From an uncultured Spirochaetales bacterium (lineage in GTDB: Bacteria > Spirochaetota > Spirochaetia > Sphaerochaetales > Sphaerochaetaceae): a stretch of 64,000 nucleotides of DNA. Each line of letters opens with the position of its first letter. Positions within the stretch are counted from its first letter, which is position 1. The notes under the pieces were generated by a model. The model saw only the letters and a program-made list of their open reading frames with translations. It searched no databases and was not told where the DNA came from. A program made the position numbers and the translations under genes. The DNA lies in NCBI GenBank assembly GCA_949285905.1, contig CASDZV010000013.1:25433-89432 (forward strand), written 5' to 3'. Positions 9,410 to 19,219 of the stretch are shown here, in pieces.

Positions 9410-11075
9410 CCCGCTCAGCTTTTATCTTCACAGTCACCCGTGTACCTTTTCCTTTCTCAGAATCAAAGGAAAGACCGTATCCCTCTCCGTAAATAAGCCG
9501 TATCCTGTCGTTGATATTTCTCACGCCCACGCCTGTCATATCTGTCTTGGAATGCTTTCTTTCATCGAAGATGTGCTTAACCTCATCCTCTGTCATGCCA
9601 ACGCCATTGTCAGTTATATAAATATAGAGATCGTCATCAACAGCAGAAGCAGAGATAGTGATTGTACCGTATTCTCCTGATGGCTCAATACCATGGAATA
9701 TGGCATTCTCGACAAGGGGCTGCAACGTGAATTTCTGTATTCTCATAGCCAAAAGCGGTTCTGGGACGCTATAGATTATTTCGTACATGCCCATATACCT
9801 GACCTGCTGTATCTCATCATAGTCTCCGAGAAGTGAGAGCTCTTCCGAAAGAAGAATCTTATCGCTGCTGCCTTTGGCAAGGTTCCTCAGCAATGTCGAC
9901 AGTCCTCTGCTCATGCGGGCTATACCATCATTCTTCTGGATTTCAGCAAGGTAATGCATTGATTCGAGCGTATTGTAGAGAAAGTGAGGATTCACCTGCA
10001 GCTGAAGCATGTCAATCTCCATCCGCTTCTTCTCCTCAAAGAGCGCTTCATTACGCTCCAGCAGCGCAGCTATTGAAAGGCTCATCGCATTCACTGCATG
10101 TCCGATTGCAGCAATCTCATCCCTTCCTTTTTCTATTGATTTATCTGTGTACCCGAAATCCTTTGTCTCCATCAGGTACTCAATATGCCTGACCAGACGA
10201 GAGGAAGCTTTCGTGAGGTATCGGGAAAGAAGAACAGAGACTATAATGAAAAGCAGCAGTGTCGCTGCAAAGATGACAAGGAATACAGCCGCCCCATATG
10301 AGGAAAAAAGCGACAGTGGTTCAAGCTTCTGGTAATACACAGCTTGCATACCTGGCACTTCAAGCGGATAAACAGAAGACGAATACTGGGATGTATCCAG
10401 CATCCGAGGGGGAATGTCACGGGGCAGCATCATCTCTTCCGAGATGATATACATACCTTCAAAGACATCCAGAAGCGGAGCGAAGATATCAGCGGAGAAC
10501 TCTGCATAGACATAAGCGCTGTTTTCGCGGATGCGTCCGTAAGCTATGACAGCGTTCTCATATGGCCTGTTAAGAGTAGTGCCAAGCTCGAGATGCACGA
10601 CAGATCCGTCGGGGAATGAAAGCTGCTGGAAATATCTGCTCTCCTCGATGAGGACAGCGTCCGACAATGTTCCGCTCCGCCATCTCGCATACTCAAAAAA
10701 GATTTCGCTTTCCGGTGAGAATATTACGATTTTATTAAGATAATCCCATACAGGAGATGCTGCCATGAACGCTGAGATTCTGGACTGTGCCATGAAAACA
10801 TCATAAGCAGCGCCCTCATCATCAAGACTTTCGTACCCGAAAGCTTCAGCAACCGTTCTGTCTTCACATATCCAGGCGGTAGCATCTACTATGGAATAAA
10901 GGCTGTCGTTCACATCAGATACAGCACGCTCTATCTGTTCTCTCATTGCCTCTCCAGATGCTCTGAATACTTCCCGGTTCATATGAGAATATAAAATGAC
11001 AAGAGATGGAAGCCAGACAGCAAGGAAGCAGGCCAGTACTGAAAATAGAATCTTTGCTTTGAGCGTGATCTTCAT
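9396..11075 (-). CDS. YesM-type sensor histidine kinase
   Basis: This 559-residue membrane kinase has a first transmembrane helix near residues 7-28, an extracytoplasmic sensor region to about 245, and a second helix at about 255-280. A HAMP linker, the His_kinase domain with phosphoacceptor histidine in QVNPHFLYNTLESMHYL, and a C-terminal HATPase with DNGVGM and GVGVRNINDRI motifs follow. It is the partner of the overlapping response regulator gene. The pair sits between uidA and the sugar ABC importer and should sense an uronate-containing sugar or its loaded binding protein; this is inferred from location. Confidence 0.9.
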   Translation of the reverse strand: MKITLKAKILFSVLACFLAVWLPSLVILYSHMNREVFRASGEAMREQIERAVSDVNDSLYSIVDATAWICEDRTVAEAFGYESLDDEGAAYDVFMAQSRISAFMAASPVWDYLNKIVIFSPESEIFFEYARWRSGTLSDAVLIEESRYFQQLSFPDGSVVHLELGTTLNRPYENAVIAYGRIRENSAYVYAEFSADIFAPLLDVFEGMYIISEEMMLPRDIPPRMLDTSQYSSSVYPLEVPGMQAVYYQKLEPLSLFSSYGAAVFLVIFAATLLLFIIVSVLLSRYLTKASSRLVRHIEYLMETKDFGYTDKSIEKGRDEIAAIGHAVNAMSLSIAALLERNEALFEEKKRMEIDMLQLQVNPHFLYNTLESMHYLAEIQKNDGIARMSRGLSTLLRNLAKGSSDKILLSEELSLLGDYDEIQQVRYMGMYEIIYSVPEPLLAMRIQKFTLQPLVENAIFHGIEPSGEYGTITISASAVDDDLYIYITDNGVGMTEDEVKHIFDERKHSKTDMTGVGVRNINDRIRLIYGEGYGLSFDSEKGKGTRVTVKIKAERGEDV

Positions 11076-11151
11076 TTTTACTGAATTTTACACTATTTCG
11101 CTCTTGAAATGGAAAAATATTGCAAATGCAAGTGCCGTGGAATTAAAAATA

Positions 11152-11171
11152 TTGCCAATTTTTGCCAATTT
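11152..11171. promoter_or_regulatory. tandem 10-bp direct repeat, candidate activator site
   Basis: TTGCCAATTT occurs twice in immediate succession between the divergent kinase gene and the sugar-binding-protein gene. AraC-type regulators usually bind directly repeated half-sites one helical turn apart, as here. A related TTGCAAATG lies about 30 bases to the left. The probable regulator is the YesN-like protein encoded at 7841-9409. Confidence 0.45.
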
Positions 11172-11247
11172 AACGCATTTCAAACCCGCAATAGTCATGT
11201 TCCAATCTATATGTAGCCTGAAATAGGGCTGGAAAAAGGAGACAAAG

Positions 11248-12516
11248 ATGAGAAAAGCAATTGCTATTCTTCTTGTTGCTCTTGTCGCGCTTACAGGCCT
11301 CGTAGCAGGAGGCAGCAGCGAGAGCTCGTCAAAAGACGGAACAACTACACTCACATTCGCAGTATGGGATTACGCACAGAACGCATATCTTGAGAAGGCT
11401 ATCGAAGCTTTCGAGGCTTCACATCCTGATATCAAGATCGAGATCCAGGATACACCAGCTGCTGATTACGTCACAAAGCTCAACACACAGCTCAATGGTG
11501 GTTCCGACGTCGACCTCTTCCTCGTGAAGGAAGCTGACAAGACCAAGACATTCTATGACAGAGGACAGCTTACAAACCTCACACCATATATCGAAGCAGC
11601 AGGCATCGACATGGCAGCATACAATGGCACAGATGCTAACTTCATCTTCGATGGAAATACATATGGAATGCCTGTGAGAACTGACCAGTATGTGCTCTTC
11701 TACAACAAGGACATCTTCGATGCAGCAGGAGTTCCTTATCCATCAAATGACATGACATGGGCAGAGTTCGAGAATCTCGCAGCTCAGGTTACAATGGGTG
11801 ACGGTGCTACAAAGAAGTATGGTGCATATTTCCACAGCTGGAACGCATGTGTACAGAACTGGGGTGTGCAGGACGGAAAGCATACTATCATGGATGGTGA
11901 GTACTCATTCTTCAAGCCATACTATGAGATGGTTCTCAGGATGCAGGAAGCAGGAACAGCGATGTCATTCGCACAGATCCAGGCATCCGGACTCTCCTAC
12001 ACAGATATCTTCGCTCAGGGACAGGTTGCAATGCTCCCGATGGGAAGCTGGCTGATCAACACAATGGTCTCCCGCAATGCCTCTGGTGAAAGCAACGTGA
12101 ACTGGGGAGTCGCAGTAGTACCACACGCAGATGATGTTCCTGCAGGATACACAGTCGGTGCAACAACACCTATCTGTATCAACAATGCAAGCAAGAACAA
12201 GGATGCTGCATGGGAATTCGTAGAGTTCTTCTGCGGACCTGAAGGAGCTCAGATCATGGCAGAGAACGGACAGATTCCTTCTCTCTCAGGCGAGGGATAC
12301 CTTGAGACATTCGCAGCTGTTGACGGCATGCCAGAAGGTGTCATGGAAGGCCTCTATGCTACACACATCTCACCGGACCGCCCAGCTATGGATCACGTAA
12401 CTGAGATTGACCAGATGCTCCTTGCAGAGCACCAGCTGATTCTCCTCGGCGAGCAGAGTGTTGATGAAGGCATTGCTAACATGAACGCTAACTACGCAAG
12501 AATCATGGGCAACTGA
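11248..12516 (+). CDS. sugar ABC transporter substrate-binding protein
   Basis: This 422-residue family 1 extracellular solute-binding protein (SBP_bac_1) captures a sugar or oligosaccharide for the two permeases encoded next. An N-terminal signal peptide ends near LVAGGSSES. No cysteine is present there, so it is probably cleaved by signal peptidase I, not lipidated. The body has the usual TTLTFAVWDYAQ first strand, the INNASKNKDAAWEFVEFFCG hinge region and a C-terminal FVEFF helix. A strong AAAAGGAGA site precedes the ATG. No ATPase gene lies in the operon, so a shared MsmX-like ATPase elsewhere is expected. The co-encoded enzymes suggest an unsaturated glucuronyl oligosaccharide as ligand. 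Confidence 0.9.
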   Translation: MRKAIAILLVALVALTGLVAGGSSESSSKDGTTTLTFAVWDYAQNAYLEKAIEAFEASHPDIKIEIQDTPAADYVTKLNTQLNGGSDVDLFLVKEADKTKTFYDRGQLTNLTPYIEAAGIDMAAYNGTDANFIFDGNTYGMPVRTDQYVLFYNKDIFDAAGVPYPSNDMTWAEFENLAAQVTMGDGATKKYGAYFHSWNACVQNWGVQDGKHTIMDGEYSFFKPYYEMVLRMQEAGTAMSFAQIQASGLSYTDIFAQGQVAMLPMGSWLINTMVSRNASGESNVNWGVAVVPHADDVPAGYTVGATTPICINNASKNKDAAWEFVEFFCGPEGAQIMAENGQIPSLSGEGYLETFAAVDGMPEGVMEGLYATHISPDRPAMDHVTEIDQMLLAEHQLILLGEQSVDEGIANMNANYARIMGN

Positions 12517-12532
12517 GACTGATCAGTACAGT

Positions 12533-12563
12533 CAGGGCTGCTTGCACGGCAGCCCTGTTTTTT
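12533..12563 (+). terminator. intercistronic terminator/attenuator between binding protein and permease
   Basis: CAGGGCTGC and GCAGCCCTG form a perfect 9-bp stem with a seven-base loop, followed by six T. It sits between the binding-protein gene and the first permease gene of one operon. Partial read-through would make much more binding protein than permease. Confidence 0.85.
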
Positions 12564-12593
12564 CCTGAATGAAAAATAAAAAGGAGGAACATT

Positions 12594-13508
12594 ATGGCAA
12601 AAGAGAAATCTGTTGCTGAAAAGAAAGCAACATCTCTGAAGAGGAAGAATGCCATGATCGGATACACGTTCATATTGCCAAACTTCCTGGGCTTCGCCAT
12701 ATTCATTCTCATACCTGTTGTATTCACCCTCATCCTCGCTGTAATGAACTGGGACGGCTTCAACACCCCGACATTCGCAGGAATGGGCAATTTCAAAGAA
12801 ATCTTCACAGATTACAGATTCTCTTCAGCATTCTGGAAGACGCTTCTCTATGTCGTCTTCTCAGTCGTGCTCACGCTCCTTGCCTCGCTGGGACTGGCAT
12901 GCGCACTGAATAAGAAGATAAAGGGACGCGATGCATTCCGTTCAGCAATATTCTTCCCGTATGTTGCATCTATGATTGCTATCGGAGCGGTATGGAAGCA
13001 GCTTTTCGAGCAGAACTACGGTCCTATAAATCACTTCCTGCGCATGATCGGCATCAGCAACCCTCCAGGATGGTTCGCTTCAACTGACTGGGCAATCTGG
13101 GGTGTCATCATCGTATCCGTCTGGAAATTCATGGGATACTACATGCTCATCTATCTCGCAGGTCTGCAGGATATTCCGGCGCAGCTCTACGAAGCTTCGA
13201 CTCTTGATGGAGCAACAGCATGGCAGAGATTTGTGAAAATCACTCTTCCAATGCTCACACCAAGCACATTCTTCGTTGTCATCATGCTCACAATCAACAG
13301 CTTCAAGAGCTTTGACCTGATTTACGCTCTCACACAAGGCGGCCCGGGAATCAGCACAACGCTTCTTGCGAACTACATCTACAACCAGACATTCGTCTAT
13401 TGGGATTACGGAAAGAGCGCGGCTGCGTCTGTTGTGCTTTTCGTCATTGTTCTCGCTGTCACTATTGTGCAGTTCCGCGGTGAGAAGAAGTTCACCGATT
13501 ATCTATGA
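12594..13508 (+). CDS. sugar ABC transporter permease (MalF type)
   Basis: This 304-residue inner-membrane permease has six predicted helices. Its EAA loop (LYEASTLDGATAWQRFVKITLPML) contacts the ATPase. A short basic cytoplasmic N-terminus (KEKSVAEKKATSLKRKN) precedes the first helix. It pairs with the MalG-type permease downstream in the importer of the uronate-glycan locus. AAAGGAGGAAC precedes the ATG, and the gene starts 31 bases after the intercistronic terminator. Confidence 0.92.
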   Translation: MAKEKSVAEKKATSLKRKNAMIGYTFILPNFLGFAIFILIPVVFTLILAVMNWDGFNTPTFAGMGNFKEIFTDYRFSSAFWKTLLYVVFSVVLTLLASLGLACALNKKIKGRDAFRSAIFFPYVASMIAIGAVWKQLFEQNYGPINHFLRMIGISNPPGWFASTDWAIWGVIIVSVWKFMGYYMLIYLAGLQDIPAQLYEASTLDGATAWQRFVKITLPMLTPSTFFVVIMLTINSFKSFDLIYALTQGGPGISTTLLANYIYNQTFVYWDYGKSAAASVVLFVIVLAVTIVQFRGEKKFTDYL

Positions 13509-13523
13509 TGGAGGGCTGGCTAT

Positions 13524-14357
13524 ATGATGATTGAAAAAAGAAATCCGGTAAAAACCGTTCTCATATATGTAATGCTCATTGTGCTCACAGTCATTACTCT
13601 CCTGCCGCTTGTATGGATGCTCTCAGCTTCATTCAAGCTTTCGACAGAAGTCTTTACATTCCCTATCAAATGGATTCCCGAGAAATTCCACTGGGAGAAC
13701 TATGTGACAATCTGGGAGAAGATTAATCTTGCAACATACACATTCAACTCTTTCAAGCTCTCGATTATCATCACACTCATCCAGCTTATAACATCATCGT
13801 TTGCAGCTTATGGATTCTCGAAGTGCCGCTTCCCCGGACGCAATGGCCTCTTCCTTGCATATATTGCAACAATCGCAATTCCATGGCAGGTCTACATGCT
13901 TCCTCAGTACATCATGATGCAGAAAATGCATCTGATTGATACGCATCTTGCCATCATTCTCCTGCAGAGTTTCACAGCATTCGGCGTCTTCCTTCTCAGG
14001 CAGTTCTATATTTCAATACCTAATGAACTTCTCGAAGCTGCCAGAATCGACGGACTTTCAGAGTATGGCACGTTCGCGCGTATCGTTCTGCCTCTTACAA
14101 AGCCAGCTATGGCGACACTCACCATCATGAGCTTTGTCACTGTATGGAACGACTACATGGGACCAATGATTTACTTCAACAGCGACCGCAACAAGACAAT
14201 CCAGCTTGGTGTTCAGATGTTCGTAGGACAGTACTCAGCTGAATACGGCCTCATAATGGCAACAAGTGTTCTTGCGATTATCCCTGTTCTCGTTGTCTTC
14301 CTTGCCTTCCAGCGCTTCTTCGTCGAAGGCATCGCATCAAGCGGTCTTAAAGGCTGA
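13524..14357 (+). CDS. sugar ABC transporter permease (MalG type)
   Basis: This 277-residue second permease of the importer has six predicted helices. Its EAA motif is LLEAARIDGLSEYGTFARIVLPLTKP, and the C-terminus FVEGIASSGLKG is the standard MalG-family ending. GGAGGGCTGG lies just upstream of the ATG. The stop is followed after one base by the start of the heparinase-like gene, so uptake and breakdown are tightly linked in one transcript. Confidence 0.92.
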   Translation: MMIEKRNPVKTVLIYVMLIVLTVITLLPLVWMLSASFKLSTEVFTFPIKWIPEKFHWENYVTIWEKINLATYTFNSFKLSIIITLIQLITSSFAAYGFSKCRFPGRNGLFLAYIATIAIPWQVYMLPQYIMMQKMHLIDTHLAIILLQSFTAFGVFLLRQFYISIPNELLEAARIDGLSEYGTFARIVLPLTKPAMATLTIMSFVTVWNDYMGPMIYFNSDRNKTIQLGVQMFVGQYSAEYGLIMATSVLAIIPVLVVFLAFQRFFVEGIASSGLKG

Positions 14358-14358
14358 T

Positions 14359-16269
14359 ATGTATTTCTACCTGGAAGACGCAGCAAAAAATATAGGGCAT
14401 TGCCAGACAAACACTGTCTGGCGTGCTCATGTCCTAGACATTGCTGAGAAGAGCATTCACAACTCATTCCTGTTCACTGACAAATATGAAATGGAACGCG
14501 TAGCCGATCCGGTGACAATGGACCCCATCGATTGGAATTTTGTGCCCGGAGATGACGAGGAGTGGTGTTTTGCACTCTCACGTCATACATTTCTTCTGAA
14601 CAATGCCAAAGCCGCTGTAATCACCAGGGACAAACGGTATAGCGAAAACTGGGTTCGGCTTTTTGAGGACTTCTACCACAACACAACGCTCTGTAATGAA
14701 ACAGAGAAACGTTCATGGCGTTCTCTGGAATGCGGCATAAGAATTGAGAACTATATTCGTTCTCTGGAGCTGCTTGAATCTGTCAGCATGGCACCGAGCA
14801 AAGATGTTTATGATGATATCAAGGCGTTTTTCCGCACTCACATAGATTATCTTCTATCGGCACACACAGCGTTTCACCGTCTTTCAAACTGGGGTGTGTT
14901 ACAGGACCACGGACTGTTCCTCGCCTCGCTCTACATTGGTGATGAAGACAGCATGAAGATTGCCGCAGATCGCCTCGATGAGGAAATTGCACTGCAGACT
15001 CTGCCCGATGGCATGCACTGGGAACAGAGCAGCATGTATCATGGCGAAGTTCTGCATGCAGTGCTTGATACGATTCTTGTAGCTCAGCGCCAGGGCATCA
15101 AACTGCCAGAGCGGCTTATAGCAAACACACATTGTCTTGCACTTGGTCTGGCCCGCTCGCTCAGATGCGATGGAAAGTGCTACCTCTACGGCGACAGTGA
15201 TGAAATTGACATGAGAGATCTTGTTGCTGAGGCAGCTGTGCTCTTCTCGGACCCTGTTCTTTCAGGCTATGCAGAGGGAGGTCTCGACGAGGAGTTCTAC
15301 CTCTCATTCGAGCTTGATACAAAGCTGCCAGAACCAGAGAAAGAGCAGACATCGTTCTTCTTCAGGGAAAGCGGAAATGCATTTCTGCGTCTTGGTACTG
15401 ACACAGCGCTGCATTTCCGTTCAGGATTTATGGGAAGCGGGCATGGACATCTGGATAACCTGCACTTTGACCTTTATCACAAAGGGGTGGCAATTCTCAC
15501 AGATACAGGACGGTACACATATGTGGACAAGAGTGAGCGCTATGCTCTGAAAGGCGCTTATGGTCACAATACAATTGTCCTGAACAGCGAAGAACCGGCA
15601 TTGATGAAGGGTAGCTGGGATATGGAGAGAATACCCGAATCTGCATTCAGCGATGCAGTTATTGATGGGGAATTCAGATTTCTCCGCTCATCGCACACAG
15701 GATACGCAGACAAAGGTCTTCTCATCACACGTTCTATCATTACTATAGGAGAGCGTTATATCATACTTGCCGATGATATCAGAGGAGGTAGTTGCGATGC
15801 TGACATTCTCTTCCATTTCGATGAGAACTCTGTACTGTCCAAAGATAGCAATCTCCTGAAAGTGGCAAATAAAGAGTGCAGAATCTCTATTGCATTACAA
15901 GGAAACAGGGATTATGAACTTGCATCGTATCCGCTTGCAAAACGATACAATGAGCTTTCACAAGCACCTCTCCTGATAAGGAAGGAGCATGTCGAAAACA
16001 GGAAGCTTATCATCACGCTGATATCAATTGGAGATGAAGCATTCAGCTTCACTTCCGTTCCGGTGAGGAAAAGCCTTACAGGAACAATAATACCAGAGGA
16101 GATAGCACTCGGCATTGTAATCGAAGACAAAGATGCACGATACTCTATCGGCATCGTGTCGAATGAATACATGAACGGTGGTTTTCTGCTTACCGCAGGA
16201 GACGCAGAAGCTTATGGCAAAGTCTTGATCAAGAAGAACAATGAAAATACAGCTGTGCTGAAGTATTAG
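14359..16269 (+). CDS. heparinase II/III family polysaccharide lyase, first copy
   Basis: This 636-residue protein has an N-terminal all-alpha toroid (motifs such as RSWRSLECGIRIENY and LSNWGVLQDHGLFLAS) followed by a beta-rich heparinase II/III domain. The hallmark GSGHGHLDNLHFDLYHKGVAILTDTGRYTY contains the catalytic-type histidines and the metal- or substrate-binding aspartate. Members eliminate uronic acid linkages in heparin, heparan or related polymers, leaving a 4,5-unsaturated uronate. No signal peptide is present, so it should act on imported oligosaccharides. The ATG at 14359 directly follows the permease stop; a longer frame from 14266 would overlap the permease by 92 bases and was rejected. 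Exact PL family and substrate are not assignable by eye. Confidence 0.85.
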   Translation: MYFYLEDAAKNIGHCQTNTVWRAHVLDIAEKSIHNSFLFTDKYEMERVADPVTMDPIDWNFVPGDDEEWCFALSRHTFLLNNAKAAVITRDKRYSENWVRLFEDFYHNTTLCNETEKRSWRSLECGIRIENYIRSLELLESVSMAPSKDVYDDIKAFFRTHIDYLLSAHTAFHRLSNWGVLQDHGLFLASLYIGDEDSMKIAADRLDEEIALQTLPDGMHWEQSSMYHGEVLHAVLDTILVAQRQGIKLPERLIANTHCLALGLARSLRCDGKCYLYGDSDEIDMRDLVAEAAVLFSDPVLSGYAEGGLDEEFYLSFELDTKLPEPEKEQTSFFFRESGNAFLRLGTDTALHFRSGFMGSGHGHLDNLHFDLYHKGVAILTDTGRYTYVDKSERYALKGAYGHNTIVLNSEEPALMKGSWDMERIPESAFSDAVIDGEFRFLRSSHTGYADKGLLITRSIITIGERYIILADDIRGGSCDADILFHFDENSVLSKDSNLLKVANKECRISIALQGNRDYELASYPLAKRYNELSQAPLLIRKEHVENRKLIITLISIGDEAFSFTSVPVRKSLTGTIIPEEIALGIVIEDKDARYSIGIVSNEYMNGGFLLTAGDAEAYGKVLIKKNNENTAVLKY

Positions 16270-16278
16270 GAGGAAAAA

Positions 16279-17439
16279 GTGAGGGAACTCAACGAGCAGG
16301 AAAGGCTTGACGCACTGAATAATGCAATAGGGATTATTAGGAGGAATCTTCCTGATTACACATATAAATGCCAGGACACAAATACAAATAACGGCATCTA
16401 CAAGCCCATTGACAACATCGAATGGACAACAGGCTTCTGGCCTGGAGAGTTATGGCTTGCATACCTCCACAGTGAAGACGAGATATTCGCACATGCTGCC
16501 ATGATAGCTGTCGAAAGCTTCAGGGAACGTATCAGAAAGCACATCGCGACAGATCATCACGACATGGGCTTCCTCTACACTCCATCATGTGTTTCTGCAT
16601 GGATGATCAAAGGCGATGCTCACGCACGCGAAGCGGCTCTGCTCGCTGCAGATAATCTCGTCGCCCGCTTTCAGGAAAAGGGCGCGTTCATACAGGCATG
16701 GGGAAAGATGGGAGCTGATGACAATTACAGGTACATCATCGACTGCCTCCTGAATCTGCCTCTGCTTTACTGGGCAGAAAAAGAAACAGGCAACAAACAT
16801 TACAGGGAAATTGCGCTGCGTCACACAGCAACATGTGTCGCCAATTCCTTCCGGAGTGATTTCTCCTGCTACCACACATTCTTCATGGATAAGGACACAG
16901 GAGCACCACGCCGCGGAGAGACATGCCAGGGCTATAAAGCAGATTCTTCATGGGCTCGCGGACAGGCGTGGGCTGTGTATGGAATGGCCCTTTCATACAG
17001 ACATACAGGGGAAAGAAAGTATCTCGATCTCTTTGAGAAAGTCTCTGCGTATTTCATGGAGAAGCTGCCAGAGGACATGATTCCATACTGGGATCTGATC
17101 TTCACGTCCGGCGAAGAGCCTCGCGACTCCTCTTCCGCCTCGATTGTCGCATGCGGATTTCTGGATGCAGCCGACTCTTATGAGAAGATGCAGGAGTATG
17201 AGAAAGCAAGGAAATACCGCAGCGAAGCGAAGAAGCTTATGAAGGCAATCTACGATACATGCATGGTGAGATCTGATGAGACTGGCATAAACGGACTTGT
17301 CAAGCATGGTACCTATTCAAAGAAAAGTCCCTACAACACATGTACTGAAGCTGGCGTGGATGAGTGTGTAAGCTGGGGGGACTATTACTGGATGGAAGCG
17401 CTGATGCGCCTCGGCGGCTGCTGGAAGAGCTGGTGGTGA
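16279..17439 (+). CDS. ugl: unsaturated glucuronyl hydrolase (GH88)
   Basis: This 386-residue cytoplasmic enzyme of glycoside hydrolase family 88 hydrates the double bond of 4,5-unsaturated glucuronyl residues left by lyases, releasing the uronate as a keto sugar. The two conserved aspartates are D95 in HDMGF and D155 in YIIDCLLNLPLL. The EWTTGFWPGELWLAY segment near residue 48 and the SWARGQAWAVYG segment near 215 also match the family. Translation starts at a GTG preceded by TAGGAGGAAAAA. It lies between two heparinase-like lyase genes, whose products it would process. No signal peptide is seen. Confidence 0.92.
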   Translation: MRELNEQERLDALNNAIGIIRRNLPDYTYKCQDTNTNNGIYKPIDNIEWTTGFWPGELWLAYLHSEDEIFAHAAMIAVESFRERIRKHIATDHHDMGFLYTPSCVSAWMIKGDAHAREAALLAADNLVARFQEKGAFIQAWGKMGADDNYRYIIDCLLNLPLLYWAEKETGNKHYREIALRHTATCVANSFRSDFSCYHTFFMDKDTGAPRRGETCQGYKADSSWARGQAWAVYGMALSYRHTGERKYLDLFEKVSAYFMEKLPEDMIPYWDLIFTSGEEPRDSSSASIVACGFLDAADSYEKMQEYEKARKYRSEAKKLMKAIYDTCMVRSDETGINGLVKHGTYSKKSPYNTCTEAGVDECVSWGDYYWMEALMRLGGCWKSWW

Positions 17440-17440
17440 G

Positions 17441-19219
17441 ATGGGTCTTATAGACAAAGCACTGGGCCGGGATGTGAGTATCGGGAGAATCTCATTCTCC
17501 CCTGCTTCGCTGAGGACACTGCCTGAGAACATCAAAGCTGACATCATAAAGCGGGCAGAGAGCGTGGATTCATTTCCGTATCTTCCACTCTCTCTTTACC
17601 GCGATTACTCAAAGACAGGTAACAGGGCACGCTTTGAGAAACCATATTTTGAGAAAAGACGGAACCTTACAGAACTAGTTCTTGCGGAAGCGATTGAAGA
17701 CAAGGGACGCTTTGCTGATATAATCGAAGAGGGTATCTGGTCTCTGCTGTCAGAACCGGCATGGACGATACCTCCACACAATACATATGTACGTGATCAG
17801 GAAACTCTTGACACCCCGCTTCTGGAGCGTCCCATTCTGGATCTCTTCCAGTGCGAGACAGGAGAGATTCTGGCTATGACAATCAGCATGCTCTCGCAAA
17901 AGCTCAATCCTGTCCTCAAAATGGACGTTGAGCATGTTCTCCGGGAAAACATAGTAAAGCCTTATATCGAAGACCACTTCTGGTGGATGGGCGCCGACGG
18001 TGATATGAACAACTGGTCACCATGGTGCACACAGAATGTCCTCATAACAGCATTTTCCCTGCCTCTGACAGAAAAAGAAAACAGAAAAGTCCTGTTCACA
18101 GCAATCGACACCCTCGAAAGCTACATCAATTCATACCCGGACGATGGTGGATGCGATGAAGGCGCCTCATACTACCACGCCGCGGCTCTTGCGCTGTGGG
18201 GATGTTTGTATATCATCTCAAAAGCCACTGCAAACTCTCTTTCTTCTGTCTTTGCGGATAAGAAGATAAAAGCGATGGCAGAATACATTGAGAAAGTACA
18301 TATTGCTGATGACATATATCTCAATTTTGCAGACTGTTCGCCTAAAGCAGGACACCTCACTGGAAGAGAATATCTTTTCGGCAAGGCTGTAGCGAGCAAT
18401 GCGCTCATGCATCATGCCGCGCAAGATACAATCAAAGACTGGAGGGAAGACGATAACAACTACAATCTCTTCTATGCTTATATCACTCTCAGCAACTACG
18501 GTGAGATTGCCAGAGAAGCTGAAAAGACAGGAGATTTTACAAAGCCAGCTTTCACGGCTTTCAGTTCGACAGGTCTTGCGATATACAGAGGAAGAGGAAT
18601 TGTATTTGCCATAAAAGGCGGAAACAATGGAGAGAGTCACAACCACAATGATCTGGGAAGCATTACTCTCTACATAGATAACACCCCCTGTCTGATAGAC
18701 ATAGGTGTGGAAACCTATACAAAGACGACATTCTCACCTGAGCGATACACACTCAGTCCGATGAGAAGCACATACCACAACACACTGAACTTCCCACCGC
18801 TGGAAGAAGCTGCCGGAAGCGGATACAAGGCCGAGATTCTGAGTCTGGATGATACCTCGATTTCTCTCGATCTTGTAAAAGCATTTCCAGAAAGCAAAGA
18901 ACTCAGAAAGTATAGACGCACAGCTACATTTGACAGGGATAAGGGTGTTATCTCAATCAATGAGGATTTTGATTCAGACAACCCCGCTGTCCTAAGCCTG
19001 CTGACACTATTGAAGCCAGAGGAGAATGGCAACACACTCTCCTGGCCTCTTTTCACGATCTCATTTACTGAGCCTGTAACTCACAAGACTGAGACAATGG
19101 AAATAACAGATGCCAGGCTGAGAAAAGCATGGCCGGAGAGAATATACAGGACGCTTGTCACGCTGCCCGGTCCGCAGACATGGAATATCATTGCAAAAGG
19201 AGAAGACAATGAGAATTGA
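17441..19219 (+). CDS. heparinase II/III family polysaccharide lyase, second copy
   Basis: This 592-residue protein shares architecture with the lyase at 14359 but is clearly diverged. It has an alpha-toroid N-terminal half (GADGDMNNWSPWCTQNVLI; DDGGCDEGASYYHAAALALW) and a C-terminal beta domain with the family signature GESHNHNDLGSITLYIDN. The catalytic-type histidines are in SHNHND. It has no signal peptide and starts one base after the GH88 stop. Two lyases with different sequence suggest two linkages, or chain and disaccharide cleavage, in one polymer. The last 11 bases overlap the next gene. Confidence 0.86.
   Translation: MGLIDKALGRDVSIGRISFSPASLRTLPENIKADIIKRAESVDSFPYLPLSLYRDYSKTGNRARFEKPYFEKRRNLTELVLAEAIEDKGRFADIIEEGIWSLLSEPAWTIPPHNTYVRDQETLDTPLLERPILDLFQCETGEILAMTISMLSQKLNPVLKMDVEHVLRENIVKPYIEDHFWWMGADGDMNNWSPWCTQNVLITAFSLPLTEKENRKVLFTAIDTLESYINSYPDDGGCDEGASYYHAAALALWGCLYIISKATANSLSSVFADKKIKAMAEYIEKVHIADDIYLNFADCSPKAGHLTGREYLFGKAVASNALMHHAAQDTIKDWREDDNNYNLFYAYITLSNYGEIAREAEKTGDFTKPAFTAFSSTGLAIYRGRGIVFAIKGGNNGESHNHNDLGSITLYIDNTPCLIDIGVETYTKTTFSPERYTLSPMRSTYHNTLNFPPLEEAAGSGYKAEILSLDDTSISLDLVKAFPESKELRKYRRTATFDRDKGVISINEDFDSDNPAVLSLLTLLKPEENGNTLSWPLFTISFTEPVTHKTETMEITDARLRKAWPERIYRTLVTLPGPQTWNIIAKGEDNEN

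Noticed and set aside
11248..11340. Missing lipobox cysteine in the MalE-type binding protein taken as a wrong start
   Set aside because: The ribosome site is strong and a second binding protein (46251-47546) has the same AGG/ASG-SES ending, so non-lipidated export is consistent.
14266..14358. Longer N-terminus for the first heparinase-like gene
   Set aside because: It would overlap the MalG permease by 92 bases; the ATG at 14359 directly after the permease stop is far more plausible.
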